Part shown: piece by piece, positions 25,087-33,585 of the stretch | Numbering within the stretch: position 1 is the first letter of the stretch | How the letters are laid out: each line of letters opens with the position of its first letter | Position numbers and translations under genes: made by a program | Notes under the pieces: generated by a model | Seen by the model: only the letters and a program-made list of their open reading frames with translations | Told to the model about the DNA's origin: nothing | The model's database searches: none | From: Limosilactobacillus fermentum | GTDB taxonomy: Bacteria > Bacillota > Bacilli > Lactobacillales > Lactobacillaceae | Assembly (NCBI RefSeq): GCF_013394085.1 | Contig: NZ_CP040910.1 | Location: 1,722,767-1,786,766, forward strand | Length of the DNA stretch: 64,000 nt | Direction: 5' to 3'

Positions 25087-25743
25087 ATGCTCAGCCAACT
25101 CACCTATGGGCTCACCCACATTCCGGAAGTCATCATTCCGCTCTTTCAATCCGTCGGTAACTGGGGGTACCTGTGTCTCTTTTTGATCACCTTTATGGAA
25201 ACTGGTTTGGTCGTTTTCCCCTGGCTGCCCGGCGAGTCCTTGATTTTTGTGGCGACCTCGCTATCGGCCGTTTCGACCAACCAAATCCACATTGAAATCT
25301 TGTTGCCGGGCTTTTTTATCGCCGCCTTGCTGGGTGATACGGTCAATTACTTGATCGGCACCCGGCTAATCAAGCTCCCCTGGCTCTTCAAACGCCTGGA
25401 TGGCCCTAACCTGGAGCGAGCGCGGATCTTCTTTCAACGCCACGGCATTAAATCGGTCATCTTCGGCCGCTTCGTCCCCCTGATTCGAACCTTTGTCCCC
25501 CTAATCGCCGGGTCCTCGGGCCTCAAAGCCCGCCGCTTTTTGATCGGTAACTTAATCGGCAGCGCCCTGTGGGTCTTGTTAGCCGGGGTGGCCGGCTACT
25601 ACTTCGGCACGATTAGTTTCGTCAAGGACCAATTCTCCCTGGTTTTACTAGGGCTAATCTGCGTCTCCTTTTTGCCGGCCGCCATCGTCTGGGGGATCAA
25701 TCGCTTACGCCGCCACATCATCATGAAAAAGGGCTCCTTTTAA
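25087..25743 (+). CDS. DedA family membrane protein
   Basis: A 218-residue polytopic protein of the DedA/SNARE-associated (VTT) family. The hallmark FGRFVPLIRTFVPLIAGSSG is present, with an upstream LLGDTVNYLIGTRLIKLPW and METGLVVFPWLPGESL. DedA proteins are linked to lipid (undecaprenyl phosphate, phospholipid) flipping and envelope homeostasis. ATG follows AAAGGAAG. No operon partner: the histidine phosphatase downstream has its own leader. Confidence 0.85.
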   Translation: MLSQLTYGLTHIPEVIIPLFQSVGNWGYLCLFLITFMETGLVVFPWLPGESLIFVATSLSAVSTNQIHIEILLPGFFIAALLGDTVNYLIGTRLIKLPWLFKRLDGPNLERARIFFQRHGIKSVIFGRFVPLIRTFVPLIAGSSGLKARRFLIGNLIGSALWVLLAGVAGYYFGTISFVKDQFSLVLLGLICVSFLPAAIVWGINRLRRHIIMKKGSF

Positions 25744-25798
25744 AACCCTCGGTTCCGCATTTCATAATGTTTTCTGGTATACTTACAATTAAATGTTA

Positions 25799-25829
25799 GG
25801 CACCCCAAGGCGCTCCGCCGGCGGGTGCC
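25799..25829 (+). other. 5'-leader hairpin before histidine phosphatase gene
   Basis: GGCACCC / GGGTGCC with an inner GGC/GCC pair, followed 30 nt later by the gene's GAGGGAG site. TGGTATACT at about 25771-25779 is a possible extended -10. There is no T tract, so it is not a terminator. Confidence 0.4.
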
Positions 25830-25867
25830 AACTGTTAATTCGTTACGATTGTGAGGGAGAAAAATTT

Positions 25868-26512
25868 ATGGCAATTAACGTCTACTTTGTTCGCCACGGC
25901 CAAACCTACTTGAACCTCTACCACCGGATGCAAGGGTGGTCCGATTCACCGCTGACCGAAAAGGGGCTGGCTGATGCCGCCCGGGCCGGTCAAGCCTTAG
26001 CCAAGGTTGACTTTGACTACGCCTTTTCTTCGGACCTGAAGCGGACGATGGAAACGGCGCACGAACTGTTAGCCAACCACCCGGGTAAGCTAACCGACGC
26101 CACCCCAGACCCGGCTTGGCGCGAAGAATTCTTTGGCTACTTTGAAGGGCTCAATTCCGATGCCACCTCCTACACGGTGTCACGGGAATTCCGGACCTTT
26201 GAAGAAATGATCGCCAACTACGGTGTCGAAGCTACCCGCAACAAGATTGCGGCCGCCGACCCGTTCGAACAAGCCGAAGACGACGACGCCTTTTGGAAGC
26301 GGTTGGAACCGGGCTTTGAAACCCTACGCCAACTACCGGACGGCTCCAACGTCCTCGTGGTTTCCCACGGGATGACGATCCGCTCCATCGGTAGTCACCT
26401 TGGCGGGGCAGAGTACACTGCCCAACCGCAAAACGGCGCGCTGGCCGAGCTGGTCTTGGACCAAGACGGCGCCCACTTCGCCTTTTACAATCAACTCCAA
26501 GTTCCTGAATAG
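25868..26512 (+). CDS. Histidine phosphatase (phosphoglycerate mutase-like) family protein
   Basis: A 214-residue member of histidine phosphatase branch 1. The catalytic RHG motif is YFVRHGQTYLNLYHRMQGW, followed by the second catalytic histidine in VLVVSHGMTIRSIGSHLGG; AFSSDLKRTMETAHELL is typical. Substrate not deducible; cofactor-dependent mutases are longer. ATG 25868 follows GAGGGAG; the frame extends to 25793, across the leader hairpin. It is 21 bp upstream of hflX and probably cotranscribed. Confidence 0.85.
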   Translation: MAINVYFVRHGQTYLNLYHRMQGWSDSPLTEKGLADAARAGQALAKVDFDYAFSSDLKRTMETAHELLANHPGKLTDATPDPAWREEFFGYFEGLNSDATSYTVSREFRTFEEMIANYGVEATRNKIAAADPFEQAEDDDAFWKRLEPGFETLRQLPDGSNVLVVSHGMTIRSIGSHLGGAEYTAQPQNGALAELVLDQDGAHFAFYNQLQVPE

Positions 26513-26533
26513 ATAGGGGGAAACTTCACCTCA

Positions 26534-27811
26534 ATGGATACCACCGTTCCCAGTGAAAAAGTGATTATCATTGGCTTAAACACCGGCCAGGCCAACTACG
26601 AGTACTCAATGTTAGAGCTGGCCGAACTGGCCCAAGCCAACCACATGGAAGTCATCGACCGCCTCGACCAGTCCCTCGACCGGCCCAACGCCGCTACCTA
26701 CTTTGGTAAGGGGAAGGTTGAGGAACTGACCCAGTTTGCTACGGCCGAGCAAGCCACCACGATCATCGCTAACGACGAGCTGACGCCCAGTCAGTTAGCC
26801 AACCTAACCGAAGCCACCAAAATCCGGGTGATCGACAGGACCGCCCTAATTTTGGAGATCTTTGCCCAACGTGCCCAGAGCCGGGAAGCCAAGATCCAGG
26901 TTCAAATTGCCCAGCTTCAGTACCGCCTGCCGCGCCTACACACGGCGGCCAACCAGTCCTTAGACCAACAAACCGGTGGGGGGGCTGGGTTTGCCAACCG
27001 GGGGTCCGGGGAAACCCAGATCGAAATGGACCGCCGGGTGATCCAAAAGCAAATCGCCCACCTACGCAACGAACTCAAGGAAATCGCCAAGTCCGAAGAA
27101 ACCAAGCGGGCCAAACGGGACCGGGATACGATCCCCACTGCGGCCTTAGTCGGCTACACCAACGCCGGTAAGTCGACGATCATGAACCAGCTGGTGGAAC
27201 GCTTCGGGGTCTCGTCCGAAAAGAAAGTCTTTGAAAAGGACATGCTCTTTGCCACCTTAGACACCTCGGTGCGCCAACTAACCCTGCCGGACCAAAAGCG
27301 CTTCTTGCTTTCCGACACGGTCGGTTTCGTTTCTAAACTGCCGACCCACCTGATCGAAGCCTTTAAATCAACCTTAGCCGAAGCTGCCAGCGCCGACCTC
27401 TTGATCCAGGTGATCGATTACTCTGATCCCCACCACGAGGAAATGATGGCGACGACCGATGAAACCCTGCGCCAAATTGGGATCGAAAACATCCCGATGG
27501 TCTACGTCTTTAACAAGGCCGACAAGACCGAGGTGTCCTTCCCGACCATGGAGGGTGAAGACCGGGTCATCGTTTCGGCTAAGCAGGACAGTTCCATCGA
27601 CCTGATCGTCAAGGTCATCCGCCAGCACCTCTTTAAGGACTACCAGGAGGCCACCCTGTTGGTGCCGTTTGCCGACGGTCACGTGGTTTCCTACCTCAAT
27701 GAACACACCACCATCTTGGACACCGACTACCTACCGGACGGTACCAAGCTACGGTTAGAGATCGCCCCTGAGGACCTGCACCGGTTCCAAAAGTACTTGC
27801 TGACGGAATAA
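26534..27811 (+). CDS. hflX: Ribosome-associated GTPase HflX
   Basis: A 425-residue TRAFAC GTPase that splits stalled 70S ribosomes. N-terminal HflX domain with DRPNAATYFGKGKVEEL and NDELTPSQLANL; the glycine-rich region GGGAGFANRGSGETQIEMDRR; the G domain has Walker A VGYTNAGKSTIMNQL, DTVGF and NKAD. Length is normal. A GGGGGG run 12 nt upstream of ATG is a slightly distant RBS. A hairpin repeat begins 4 bp after its stop. Confidence 0.92.
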   Translation: MDTTVPSEKVIIIGLNTGQANYEYSMLELAELAQANHMEVIDRLDQSLDRPNAATYFGKGKVEELTQFATAEQATTIIANDELTPSQLANLTEATKIRVIDRTALILEIFAQRAQSREAKIQVQIAQLQYRLPRLHTAANQSLDQQTGGGAGFANRGSGETQIEMDRRVIQKQIAHLRNELKEIAKSEETKRAKRDRDTIPTAALVGYTNAGKSTIMNQLVERFGVSSEKKVFEKDMLFATLDTSVRQLTLPDQKRFLLSDTVGFVSKLPTHLIEAFKSTLAEAASADLLIQVIDYSDPHHEEMMATTDETLRQIGIENIPMVYVFNKADKTEVSFPTMEGEDRVIVSAKQDSSIDLIVKVIRQHLFKDYQEATLLVPFADGHVVSYLNEHTTILDTDYLPDGTKLRLEIAPEDLHRFQKYLLTE

Positions 27812-27815
27812 AGGA

Positions 27816-27932
27816 CGTGGGAAATGACCTTCTCGACAGACCGTATGACTAAGCTAGGGAGAAGGTTGGTGCCTTGGCACCGTTCTTCGCCCGTACTTAG
27901 GCACTAGGTCTGTGGTCATTTTCCACGTTATC
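27816..27932 (+). repeat. Intergenic hairpin repeat, full copy (AAATGACC variant)
   Basis: Outer arms GTGGGAAATGACC / GGTCATTTTCCAC replace the common CCCAACC/GGTTGGG, with pairing kept. The core CTAAG / CTTAG and ACTAGG box are conserved. Confidence 0.85.
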
Positions 27933-27970
27933 AGTGAGTGTGACCCAGCCATTAAGCAGGTCGTTAGGGA
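27933..27970 (+). repeat. Intergenic hairpin repeat, left-end fragment (tandem)
   Basis: AGTGAGTGTGACCCAGCC and GCAGGTCGTTAGGG continue directly from the preceding copy, then stop before the terminator at 27990. Confidence 0.7.
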
Positions 27971-27989
27971 TAATATTAAATATAACCAG

Positions 27990-28019
27990 GGCCGGGAGAG
28001 CACGTCTCCCGGCCTTTTT
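27990..28019 (+). terminator. Intrinsic terminator after hflX and repeat
   Basis: Perfect 10-bp stem GGCCGGGAGA / TCTCCCGGCC, 5-nt loop, then TTTTT. Confidence 0.9.
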
Positions 28020-28032
28020 AGGAAGTGTTAAC

Positions 28033-29142
28033 ATGCAAATTGTTCAAGCCACCCTCTATCGCCTTTCTTTGCCCCTCAAACACCCCTTCACGACTAGCTT
28101 TGGACAGCTGGGCGCCAAGCAGTGTTTGATCTTAGAACTAGTTGACGAGTTAGGCCACCACGGCTTTGGCGAGGGGGCCGCCTTTGAGGTTCCCTTTTAC
28201 ACCCCGGAATTCTTAGACGGCGACTGGGCCCTGTTAGAGCGCCAACTCCTCCCCCGCCTCTTAAAGACGCCCCTGGCCCATCCCGATGACGGTGACGCCC
28301 TGTTTTCCTACGTCCGCCACAACGAAATGGCCCGCGCCGCCATCAACTGCGCCCTGTGGGACCTCTTTGCCCAGCGAACCGGCCAGTCTCTAGCCCAGGC
28401 GATCGGCGGTACCAAGACCCAAGTCGAGGCCGGCGTCAGCATCGGCATCCAACCCTCCCCAGCGGAACTGGTGACTAAGGTGGGCGACTACCTGGCGGCC
28501 GGCTACCGGCGGATCAAGATGAAGATCCAGCCGGGGCATGACTACGATTACCTGTGGGCGGTTAGGGAGGCCTACCCGAACGCGATGCTGATGGCCGACG
28601 CCAATTCGGCCTACCGGCTCAGCGACCTCCCCCTGCTAAAACGGCTTGACGACCTCCACTTAACCATGATCGAGCAACCCTTAGGCGCCGATGACCTAGT
28701 CGAACACGCCGCCCTCCAAGCCGAACTGGCGACCGCCCTGTGCCTAGACGAGAGTATCAACTCCTTAGCAGACGCCGCCACGATGGCTAAGCTGGGCAGC
28801 GGCCGGATCATTAACGTTAAGGTCGCCCGGGTGGGAGGACTGAGCGCCGCCAAACGGATCCAGGACTTTGCCCGCCAGCACGGCTTAGAATGCTGGTGCG
28901 GGGGAATGTTAGCCACCGGGATCGGGCGGGCCTTTGACCTGGCCGTTGCCACCCTCCCCGGCTTCACCCTCCCTAACGACATTTCAGCCGCCGCACGCTA
29001 CTTCGACCAAGACATCACCACCCCGCCGGTTACCCTAAATGGGGCCATGATTGACGTGCCGACCCAAGTTGGGCTGGGATTTGAAGTCGACCAGGCAGCC
29101 CTGGCCAAGTTCACCACCCAAACCGTTCAAGTTAACCGATAA
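28033..29142 (+). CDS. menC: Enolase-superfamily o-succinylbenzoate synthase / N-acylamino acid racemase
   Basis: A 369-residue enolase-superfamily enzyme. The capping domain (TLYRLSLPLKHPFTTSFG) is followed by the barrel with catalytic KxK in RRIKMKIQPG, metal ligands in LMADANSAY, MIEQPLG and LCLDES, and the second lysine in INVKVARVGGLS. This pattern fits low-GC Gram-positive MenC-like proteins, some of which act as N-acylamino acid racemases. No other menaquinone genes are in the window, so the physiological reaction is uncertain. I chose ATG 28033 after AGGAAG; the longer frame runs back through a terminator and a repeat. Confidence 0.75.
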   Translation: MQIVQATLYRLSLPLKHPFTTSFGQLGAKQCLILELVDELGHHGFGEGAAFEVPFYTPEFLDGDWALLERQLLPRLLKTPLAHPDDGDALFSYVRHNEMARAAINCALWDLFAQRTGQSLAQAIGGTKTQVEAGVSIGIQPSPAELVTKVGDYLAAGYRRIKMKIQPGHDYDYLWAVREAYPNAMLMADANSAYRLSDLPLLKRLDDLHLTMIEQPLGADDLVEHAALQAELATALCLDESINSLADAATMAKLGSGRIINVKVARVGGLSAAKRIQDFARQHGLECWCGGMLATGIGRAFDLAVATLPGFTLPNDISAAARYFDQDITTPPVTLNGAMIDVPTQVGLGFEVDQAALAKFTTQTVQVNR

Positions 29143-29146
29143 CGCT

Positions 29147-29193
29147 AAAAGGCGCCCGCCCGTTCGTAGTTCGAACTAGGCTGGCGCCTTTTT
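29147..29193. terminator. Bidirectional intrinsic terminator
   Basis: AAAAGGCGCC / GGCGCCTTTTT with inner GTTCG..CGAAC, between the converging menC-like and pnuC genes. Confidence 0.85.
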
Positions 29194-29203
29194 AGATCTG
29201 CAA

Positions 29204-29926
29204 TTACTTTCCGGCCCCACCTTCGTTATCGGCCTCCCCGCTCGACCACACCTTCGTGGCGTAGACCGAGTTGAACAGGAGGGCCGCTTGCAGGGCCACC
29301 TGCGATAAGTTGGCCCCCAAGGAACCAATGTGGGTCGCCCCAGTCATCACTTGGACGGCTAAGATCCCCCAGTAGATGATGTTCGCCAAGTTGACAACGA
29401 TCCATAGTGACCAATTTTCCTCAAACTTGAGGATGTAAAGAATTTGGGCGATGAAGGAAACGACGAAGTTAATCGAATCAAAGTAGGGTAGCTGGCCGTG
29501 AACGGTCGCTAAGATCCACCAACCGATCGCCCAGGCCACAAAGGCACCGCCAAAGATTAAGCCCCGGGTGCGGCTCGAGAAGCGCTTGGTTGCTTCGTCG
29601 TGGCCCCACATGAACCAGCCGATTGGTTGTGAGATAACGTAGAAGATGTCCATGGCAAAGGAACCGTAGGCGTGCGAGATCCAAGCGACGTAGGTCATCG
29701 CTAGGCACTGAATCACCCCGAAGATAAAGGAAATCTTGCGCCCCTTCATTCCGTAGACCAAACACAAGGTCCCAAAGACCCCCGACACCATCCCGATCAC
29801 GCTATCCGGTGCGATTAGATAAACGAGCACCTGTAGGGCGATGAGGACGCTAACGTAGATAACCTCAAACTTCTTCCAGTTGGTAAAGAGCTGGTTATAC
29901 CACCAGCCGTGGCGTGCGTTTTCCAT
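29204..29926 (-). CDS. pnuC: PnuC-family nicotinamide riboside transporter
   Basis: A 240-residue membrane protein of the PnuC family with about seven helices. Visible: a helix-rich first half, the conserved AIGWWILATVHGQLPYFDSINFVVSFIAQIL region read in parts, and ENWSLWIVVNLANIIYWGIL with the substrate-binding W/N residues. It imports nicotinamide riboside for NAD synthesis, coupled to intracellular phosphorylation. ATG 29926 follows GGAGGG. Its promoter is TTGTCA-N17-TATGAT at 29994-29966. No NAD riboswitch is evident in the short leader. Confidence 0.85.
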   Translation of the reverse strand: MENARHGWWYNQLFTNWKKFEVIYVSVLIALQVLVYLIAPDSVIGMVSGVFGTLCLVYGMKGRKISFIFGVIQCLAMTYVAWISHAYGSFAMDIFYVISQPIGWFMWGHDEATKRFSSRTRGLIFGGAFVAWAIGWWILATVHGQLPYFDSINFVVSFIAQILYILKFEENWSLWIVVNLANIIYWGILAVQVMTGATHIGSLGANLSQVALQAALLFNSVYATKVWSSGEADNEGGAGK

Positions 29927-29965
29927 GGTTTCCCTCCTCAAAATAACCATAATGATATTAAAACC

Positions 29966-29994
29966 ATCATAAGCGGGGTGCCGGAGGGTGACAA
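29966..29994 (-). promoter_or_regulatory. pnuC promoter
   Basis: TTGTCA (29994-29989) and TATGAT (29971-29966), 17-bp spacing, 40 bp before the ATG. Confidence 0.65.
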
Positions 29995-30002
29995 GCCCCA
30001 AT

Positions 30003-30035
30003 TAAAAATGGGATTGGAAAATTTTCCAATCCCAT
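30003..30035 (-). terminator. Terminator downstream of the APC permease and repeat
   Basis: Perfect 14-bp stem ATGGGATTGGAAAA / TTTTCCAATCCCAT, with a T5 tract on the minus strand. It terminates the permease transcript after its 3' repeat. Confidence 0.8.
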
Positions 30036-30151
30036 AACGTGCTCCTCAGCCGCAGGCCTAGTGTCTAAGTACGGGCAAAGAACGGTGCTGGCGCACCAAC
30101 CATTTGCCCTAGCTTAGCCCACGGCCTGCTTTAATGGCTGGGTCGCACTTC
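30034..30151 (-). repeat. Intergenic hairpin repeat, full copy after APC permease
   Basis: On the minus strand it starts GGAAGTGCGACCCAGCC immediately after the permease TAG and ends CTGAGGAGCACGTTAT at the terminator: stop codon, repeat, terminator with no spare sequence. Confidence 0.85.
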
Positions 30152-31750
30152 CTATTGCTCATCAATCACCACGTCTTCGTTGACCTTGGCGGCCTCCTTT
30201 AGGTCTGGCCCGTCAATCCGCGAGGCAATCGCCCAGCGGTAAACGATTAAGGACAAGATCGTGATCACCACGAAGTCATACGGGTACTCGATCAAACCGG
30301 TCCCGCCAAAGCCCTTGCTCCCGACGTAGGAAAGCACCGACAGGGTGACCAGGTAAAAGAGCATCCATAAGGACCCCTTCAGTTGCGTCCGGAGCGGCAC
30401 GTGGTCGTATTTAACTTGGTAGTAGGCGTAAATTGGTAACCCCAAAACAACCACGAAGATCACTTCGACGGTCGTTGGCCACATCGCCCAGTAAATGACC
30501 ATGCTGGTCAAGACAAAGGATAAGGGGGCGACCCAAGACAGGGCCTTGGAGTTGAAGGGCCGGGTGAAGTTAGGCCGCATCTTGCGCAGGGAAACGGCGG
30601 TTACCGGCCCGGTGGCGTAGGCCACGAAGGTTGAAACCGAAACGACCGTCGCCAGCTTGGACCAGTCGCGGAAGAAGAAGACCAGCACCATCGCCAAGAC
30701 CAAGTCGGCCACCATGGCAAAGCGCGGAATCATGTAGCGGCGGTTTAAACGTCCCAGCCAGGCTGGGATGTTGCCGTTGCGCGTCATCGCCGCTAACGTC
30801 CGCGCCGAGGTGGCCACGAAGGTCACCCCGGTCCCAAACGGCGAAACGAAGGCGTCCATGTACAAGAGGATTGACAGCCAGGTCAATCCTAACAGAATCG
30901 CCAAGTCGGCAAAGGGCGAGGAGAAATTAATCCCCTGCCAGCCCACCTTCGCCAAGGTGGTTGGGTCGACCGCCCCGATGAAGGCGACCTGCAGGGCGAT
31001 GTAAATCACCGCCGTAATCGTCAGGGAGATCCACACCCCGCGGAAGATATTTTTTTGCGGGTTCACCATTTCACCGGCCATGTTGATGACGGTTTGGAAG
31101 GCGTCGTAAGAGAGGATGATCCCAGAAACGGTCACCGCCTCAAAGATCCCGCGGGTCCCGTTTGGCATGAAGGTCGCGGTGCTGTGGCCGAAGTTCCCCG
31201 GGTGAAAGCCGACCACGATCAAGGTCACGATCGTCAAGGTCGGGATGACTAATTTAAAGACCCCGACTAAGGAGGTAAAGCGGGTCAACACCTTGACCGA
31301 CCAGAAGTTGATTAGGGTAAAGACCAGCATGAAGACGTACACGACCAAGAGCCCCTCGGTCGTGATTGCCCCATCGTGCATAAAGTTGGCCGTCCAGTTG
31401 GCCCACTTCCACGGCCAACCAGCCATGTATTGGACACAGGCAACTGCTTCGATCGGGATCAGGGTGATCAAAGAGACCCAGTTGGCCCAGGCAGCTAAGA
31501 ACCCCAGTAAGGGCCCGTGGCTGTACTGAGCAAAGCGGCTCATTCCCCCGCTTTCGGGAAACATGGTCCCCAATTCAACGTAGTTAAAGGCGATCAGGAT
31601 CATGATCGCCGCCCCTATTACCCAGGAAATAATGGCGGCCGGACCAGCAACCCTGGCGGCCGTCCCCGAACCAAACAGCCAGCCAGAGCCGATCAGAGAC
31701 GATAGCGCCAGCATCACCCCGGAAAAGAGGCTAATCTTATTTTTTGGCAT
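30152..31750 (-). CDS. APC superfamily amino acid permease
   Basis: A 532-residue permease with about 13 predicted helices. Helix 1 has SLFSGVMLALSSLIGSGWLFG, the APC substrate-binding G-S/T-G signature, and helix 6 has SGIILSYDAFQTVINMAGE. Substrate not deducible. I chose ATG 31750 with GGAG 5 nt upstream; the frame extends another 42 codons without an RBS. The promoter is a likely extended -10 (TGCTATACT). The stop is immediately followed by a repeat and terminator. Confidence 0.85.
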   Translation of the reverse strand: MPKNKISLFSGVMLALSSLIGSGWLFGSGTAARVAGPAAIISWVIGAAIMILIAFNYVELGTMFPESGGMSRFAQYSHGPLLGFLAAWANWVSLITLIPIEAVACVQYMAGWPWKWANWTANFMHDGAITTEGLLVVYVFMLVFTLINFWSVKVLTRFTSLVGVFKLVIPTLTIVTLIVVGFHPGNFGHSTATFMPNGTRGIFEAVTVSGIILSYDAFQTVINMAGEMVNPQKNIFRGVWISLTITAVIYIALQVAFIGAVDPTTLAKVGWQGINFSSPFADLAILLGLTWLSILLYMDAFVSPFGTGVTFVATSARTLAAMTRNGNIPAWLGRLNRRYMIPRFAMVADLVLAMVLVFFFRDWSKLATVVSVSTFVAYATGPVTAVSLRKMRPNFTRPFNSKALSWVAPLSFVLTSMVIYWAMWPTTVEVIFVVVLGLPIYAYYQVKYDHVPLRTQLKGSLWMLFYLVTLSVLSYVGSKGFGGTGLIEYPYDFVVITILSLIVYRWAIASRIDGPDLKEAAKVNEDVVIDEQ

Positions 31751-31885
31751 GATTACTCCATTCAAATGATTAGTGATAGAGAATAGTATAGCACAGCTCA
31801 GCGCAAGCAAACTTAAAAGCAAAAGGTGTGACGGAATTAGCGATTTATCAAAAAGGAAAGCGAATTGTGGTTCCATTACCAGTCT

Positions 31886-31925
31886 AAAAAAACGTCCTCA
31901 GCATCAAAAGTGAGGACGTTTTTTT
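31886..31925. terminator. Bidirectional terminator at edge of low-GC insert
   Basis: AAAAAAACGTCCTCA / TGAGGACGTTTTTTT with a 10-nt loop. It overlaps the stop of the acetyltransferase gene. Confidence 0.9.
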
Positions 31926-32421
31926 AGATTTCTTTTTCTAAAATCGGACAAATACGATCTTGTTTTCCTAAAGGAAAATGTTTGATCCCGATTTTTTTAA
32001 ATCCATGACGTTCATAAAAACGAATACCTGCATGATTTTTTTCATAAACAGCCAAACGTAAATAACGTTTTTGTTTCGTTTTAGCATAACGATTCGCTTC
32101 ATCGAGTAACCGTTGCCCTAACCCTTTGTTTTGATAATCTTTGAGCAGATAGATCCGTTGAATCTCTATAGCATCTTTTTCATCATTGACTTTCATATAA
32201 CCAATGAGTATTTGATGATCCTTAATACCAATAAATTTACTGGTTGACTGTGCCAATTCTACTGCCAATATTTCAGTTGTCAATTGTGTCTGTAAATATC
32301 CTTGCATATCAAGTGGATCTGCGCCATCGATAAACGATTCATAAAAACTGACAACACTTACAACTTGTAAAGCATCTAGATCATCATAATCTAAATACGC
32401 TAGTGTGATTTGATTGTTCAT
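31924..32421 (-). CDS. GNAT family N-acetyltransferase (low GC, likely acquired)
   Basis: A 165-residue GNAT protein with the acetyl-CoA motif YLLKDYQNKGLGQRLLDEANRYA and a C-terminal YEKNHAGIRFYERHGFKKIG, typical of the family. It is markedly AT-rich with AAA/TTA/ATT codons, unlike its C-rich neighbours, and lies next to an IS982-type element, so it was probably acquired by transfer. Substrate unknown. A weak purine-rich site precedes the ATG. Confidence 0.85.
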   Translation of the reverse strand: MNNQITLAYLDYDDLDALQVVSVVSFYESFIDGADPLDMQGYLQTQLTTEILAVELAQSTSKFIGIKDHQILIGYMKVNDEKDAIEIQRIYLLKDYQNKGLGQRLLDEANRYAKTKQKRYLRLAVYEKNHAGIRFYERHGFKKIGIKHFPLGKQDRICPILEKEI

Positions 32422-32476
32422 CTAACTTCTCCTTTTGACATAATATACTATAAATAACCCGTGGTGCTAGTTAATT

Positions 32477-33353
32477 TTAATATCCTAAAGAATATCTCAA
32501 AGTTCCTTCAAAACGTCGTTGTGCTCGACTTAATAGAACACTGTAAGCCAGTAATATGCTTTCAAATCTACTCTCTAGCCCTTTAACAGAACGTGAGTTG
32601 AAATTTTGACAACCTAATTTTTCTTTGTTTTCCAAGTAAGCTGTGGTCTAGTTTTTCTGATTTATCCATGTTTTTACGTGGCGGAACGGATATAGTAATG
32701 CCCTTAAGGGCAAGCTTTTCATGGATTTTATGGCTAATATATCCTTTGTCCCCTAGGATATTGGGAAGATTCGCTTCTTCCGATAAAGTCTCTAACACTT
32801 TCACGTCATGGACACCTGGATTAGTGATTGAGTAAGTAATCGGAAAGACAGTCTTAGTAACGATCATATGAATTTTAAGACCATAAAAATAAGATTTTTT
32901 TGTTGAGTTATAGCCAACTTTGGCTATTTGATTCAATAGTTTTGCTTGTCTATTTCTAACTGGTTTACATGATGGACTAGGAAAACTATCTATAATTCCG
33001 ACTAGTTCACCTTTGGTGAGCTTCTTGATGAAAAAGTATCGAATAATCTTGATAGTGTAAGCTAAGTTTGAACTTAAGCGAGTGAATCGACTCCTACTAG
33101 GAAAGTCACCATTAGGAAATAAGACGGAACAAACCGCTCTATACGTGGCTCTTTGGCTAGTATAGCCATTAATTATGCCCCATATAACACAAGCAATAAT
33201 CACTGTATCGCGTTGCTTCAGTTAATCAGTATTTCTTCGGTTTTTAATCTTATCTGGTACACAATTGTGGTATATGTTAGAAACAGTTCTCATAATTTCC
33301 TTGAATGTTATAAAAGTATCTGTATAATGTTCATTATATTTTGATGAACGCAT
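32477..33353 (-). pseudogene. IS982-type DDE transposase, interrupted
   Basis: Starts ATG 33353 (MRSSKYNEHYTDTFITFKEI) and meets TAA at codon 44 (33224-33222), after which the frame is open to 32583: TVIIACVIWGIINGYTS, VGIIDSFPSPSC (first catalytic Asp), YNSTKKSYFYGLKIHMIVT and ILGDKGYISHKIHEKLALKG (second Asp). That frame ends early at FQLTFC, but the +1 frame continues with SVKGLESRFESILLAYSVLL to TAA at 32479-32477, the expected family C-terminus. So it carries one nonsense codon and one frameshift and is probably inactive. Confidence 0.75.
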
Positions 33354-33396
33354 ATGTAGTCCTCATTTCTTGGGAGTTTTAAGACTACTATATGCG
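33349..33396. repeat. Subterminal hairpin in IS982-type element
   Basis: CGCATAT.TAGTC / GACTA..ATATGCG around the transposase start codon. Hairpins here in insertion sequences often block translation from outside transcripts. Confidence 0.5.
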
Positions 33397-33526
33397 TTTT
33401 TTTTGTTGATTTACCAACATGTTTAGACATTTTCCTCTAGGAAAAAATTAACTAGCACCACGGGTAAACACCTTTATTTTTTACGTCAAGATAACAATTT
33501 GGTAACGTTAAAATTTCACACAAAAG

Positions 33527-33557
33527 AATAAGCGCCGGGAGTGTCCCGACGCTTATT
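33527..33557 (-). terminator. Terminator after YhgE/Pip gene
   Basis: AATAAGCG.CGGGA / TCCCG.CGCTTATT with a 3-nt loop, 28 bp past the stop on the minus strand; the T tract is modest. Confidence 0.7.
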
Positions 33558-33585
33558 AATATTTATTATCTAATTATCAGACGCT

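Larger units (their letters stand above)
32457..33465 (-). mobile_element. IS982-family insertion sequence, degenerate
   Basis: 1009 bp bounded by perfect 22-bp terminal inverted repeats starting ACCCGTGGTGCTAGTTAATT, at 32457-32478 and 33444-33465. The family assignment comes from the transposase. Flanks (ATAAATA left, AAACACC right) show no direct repeat, so the two ends may come from rearranged copies. Very low GC compared with the chromosome. Confidence 0.85.
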
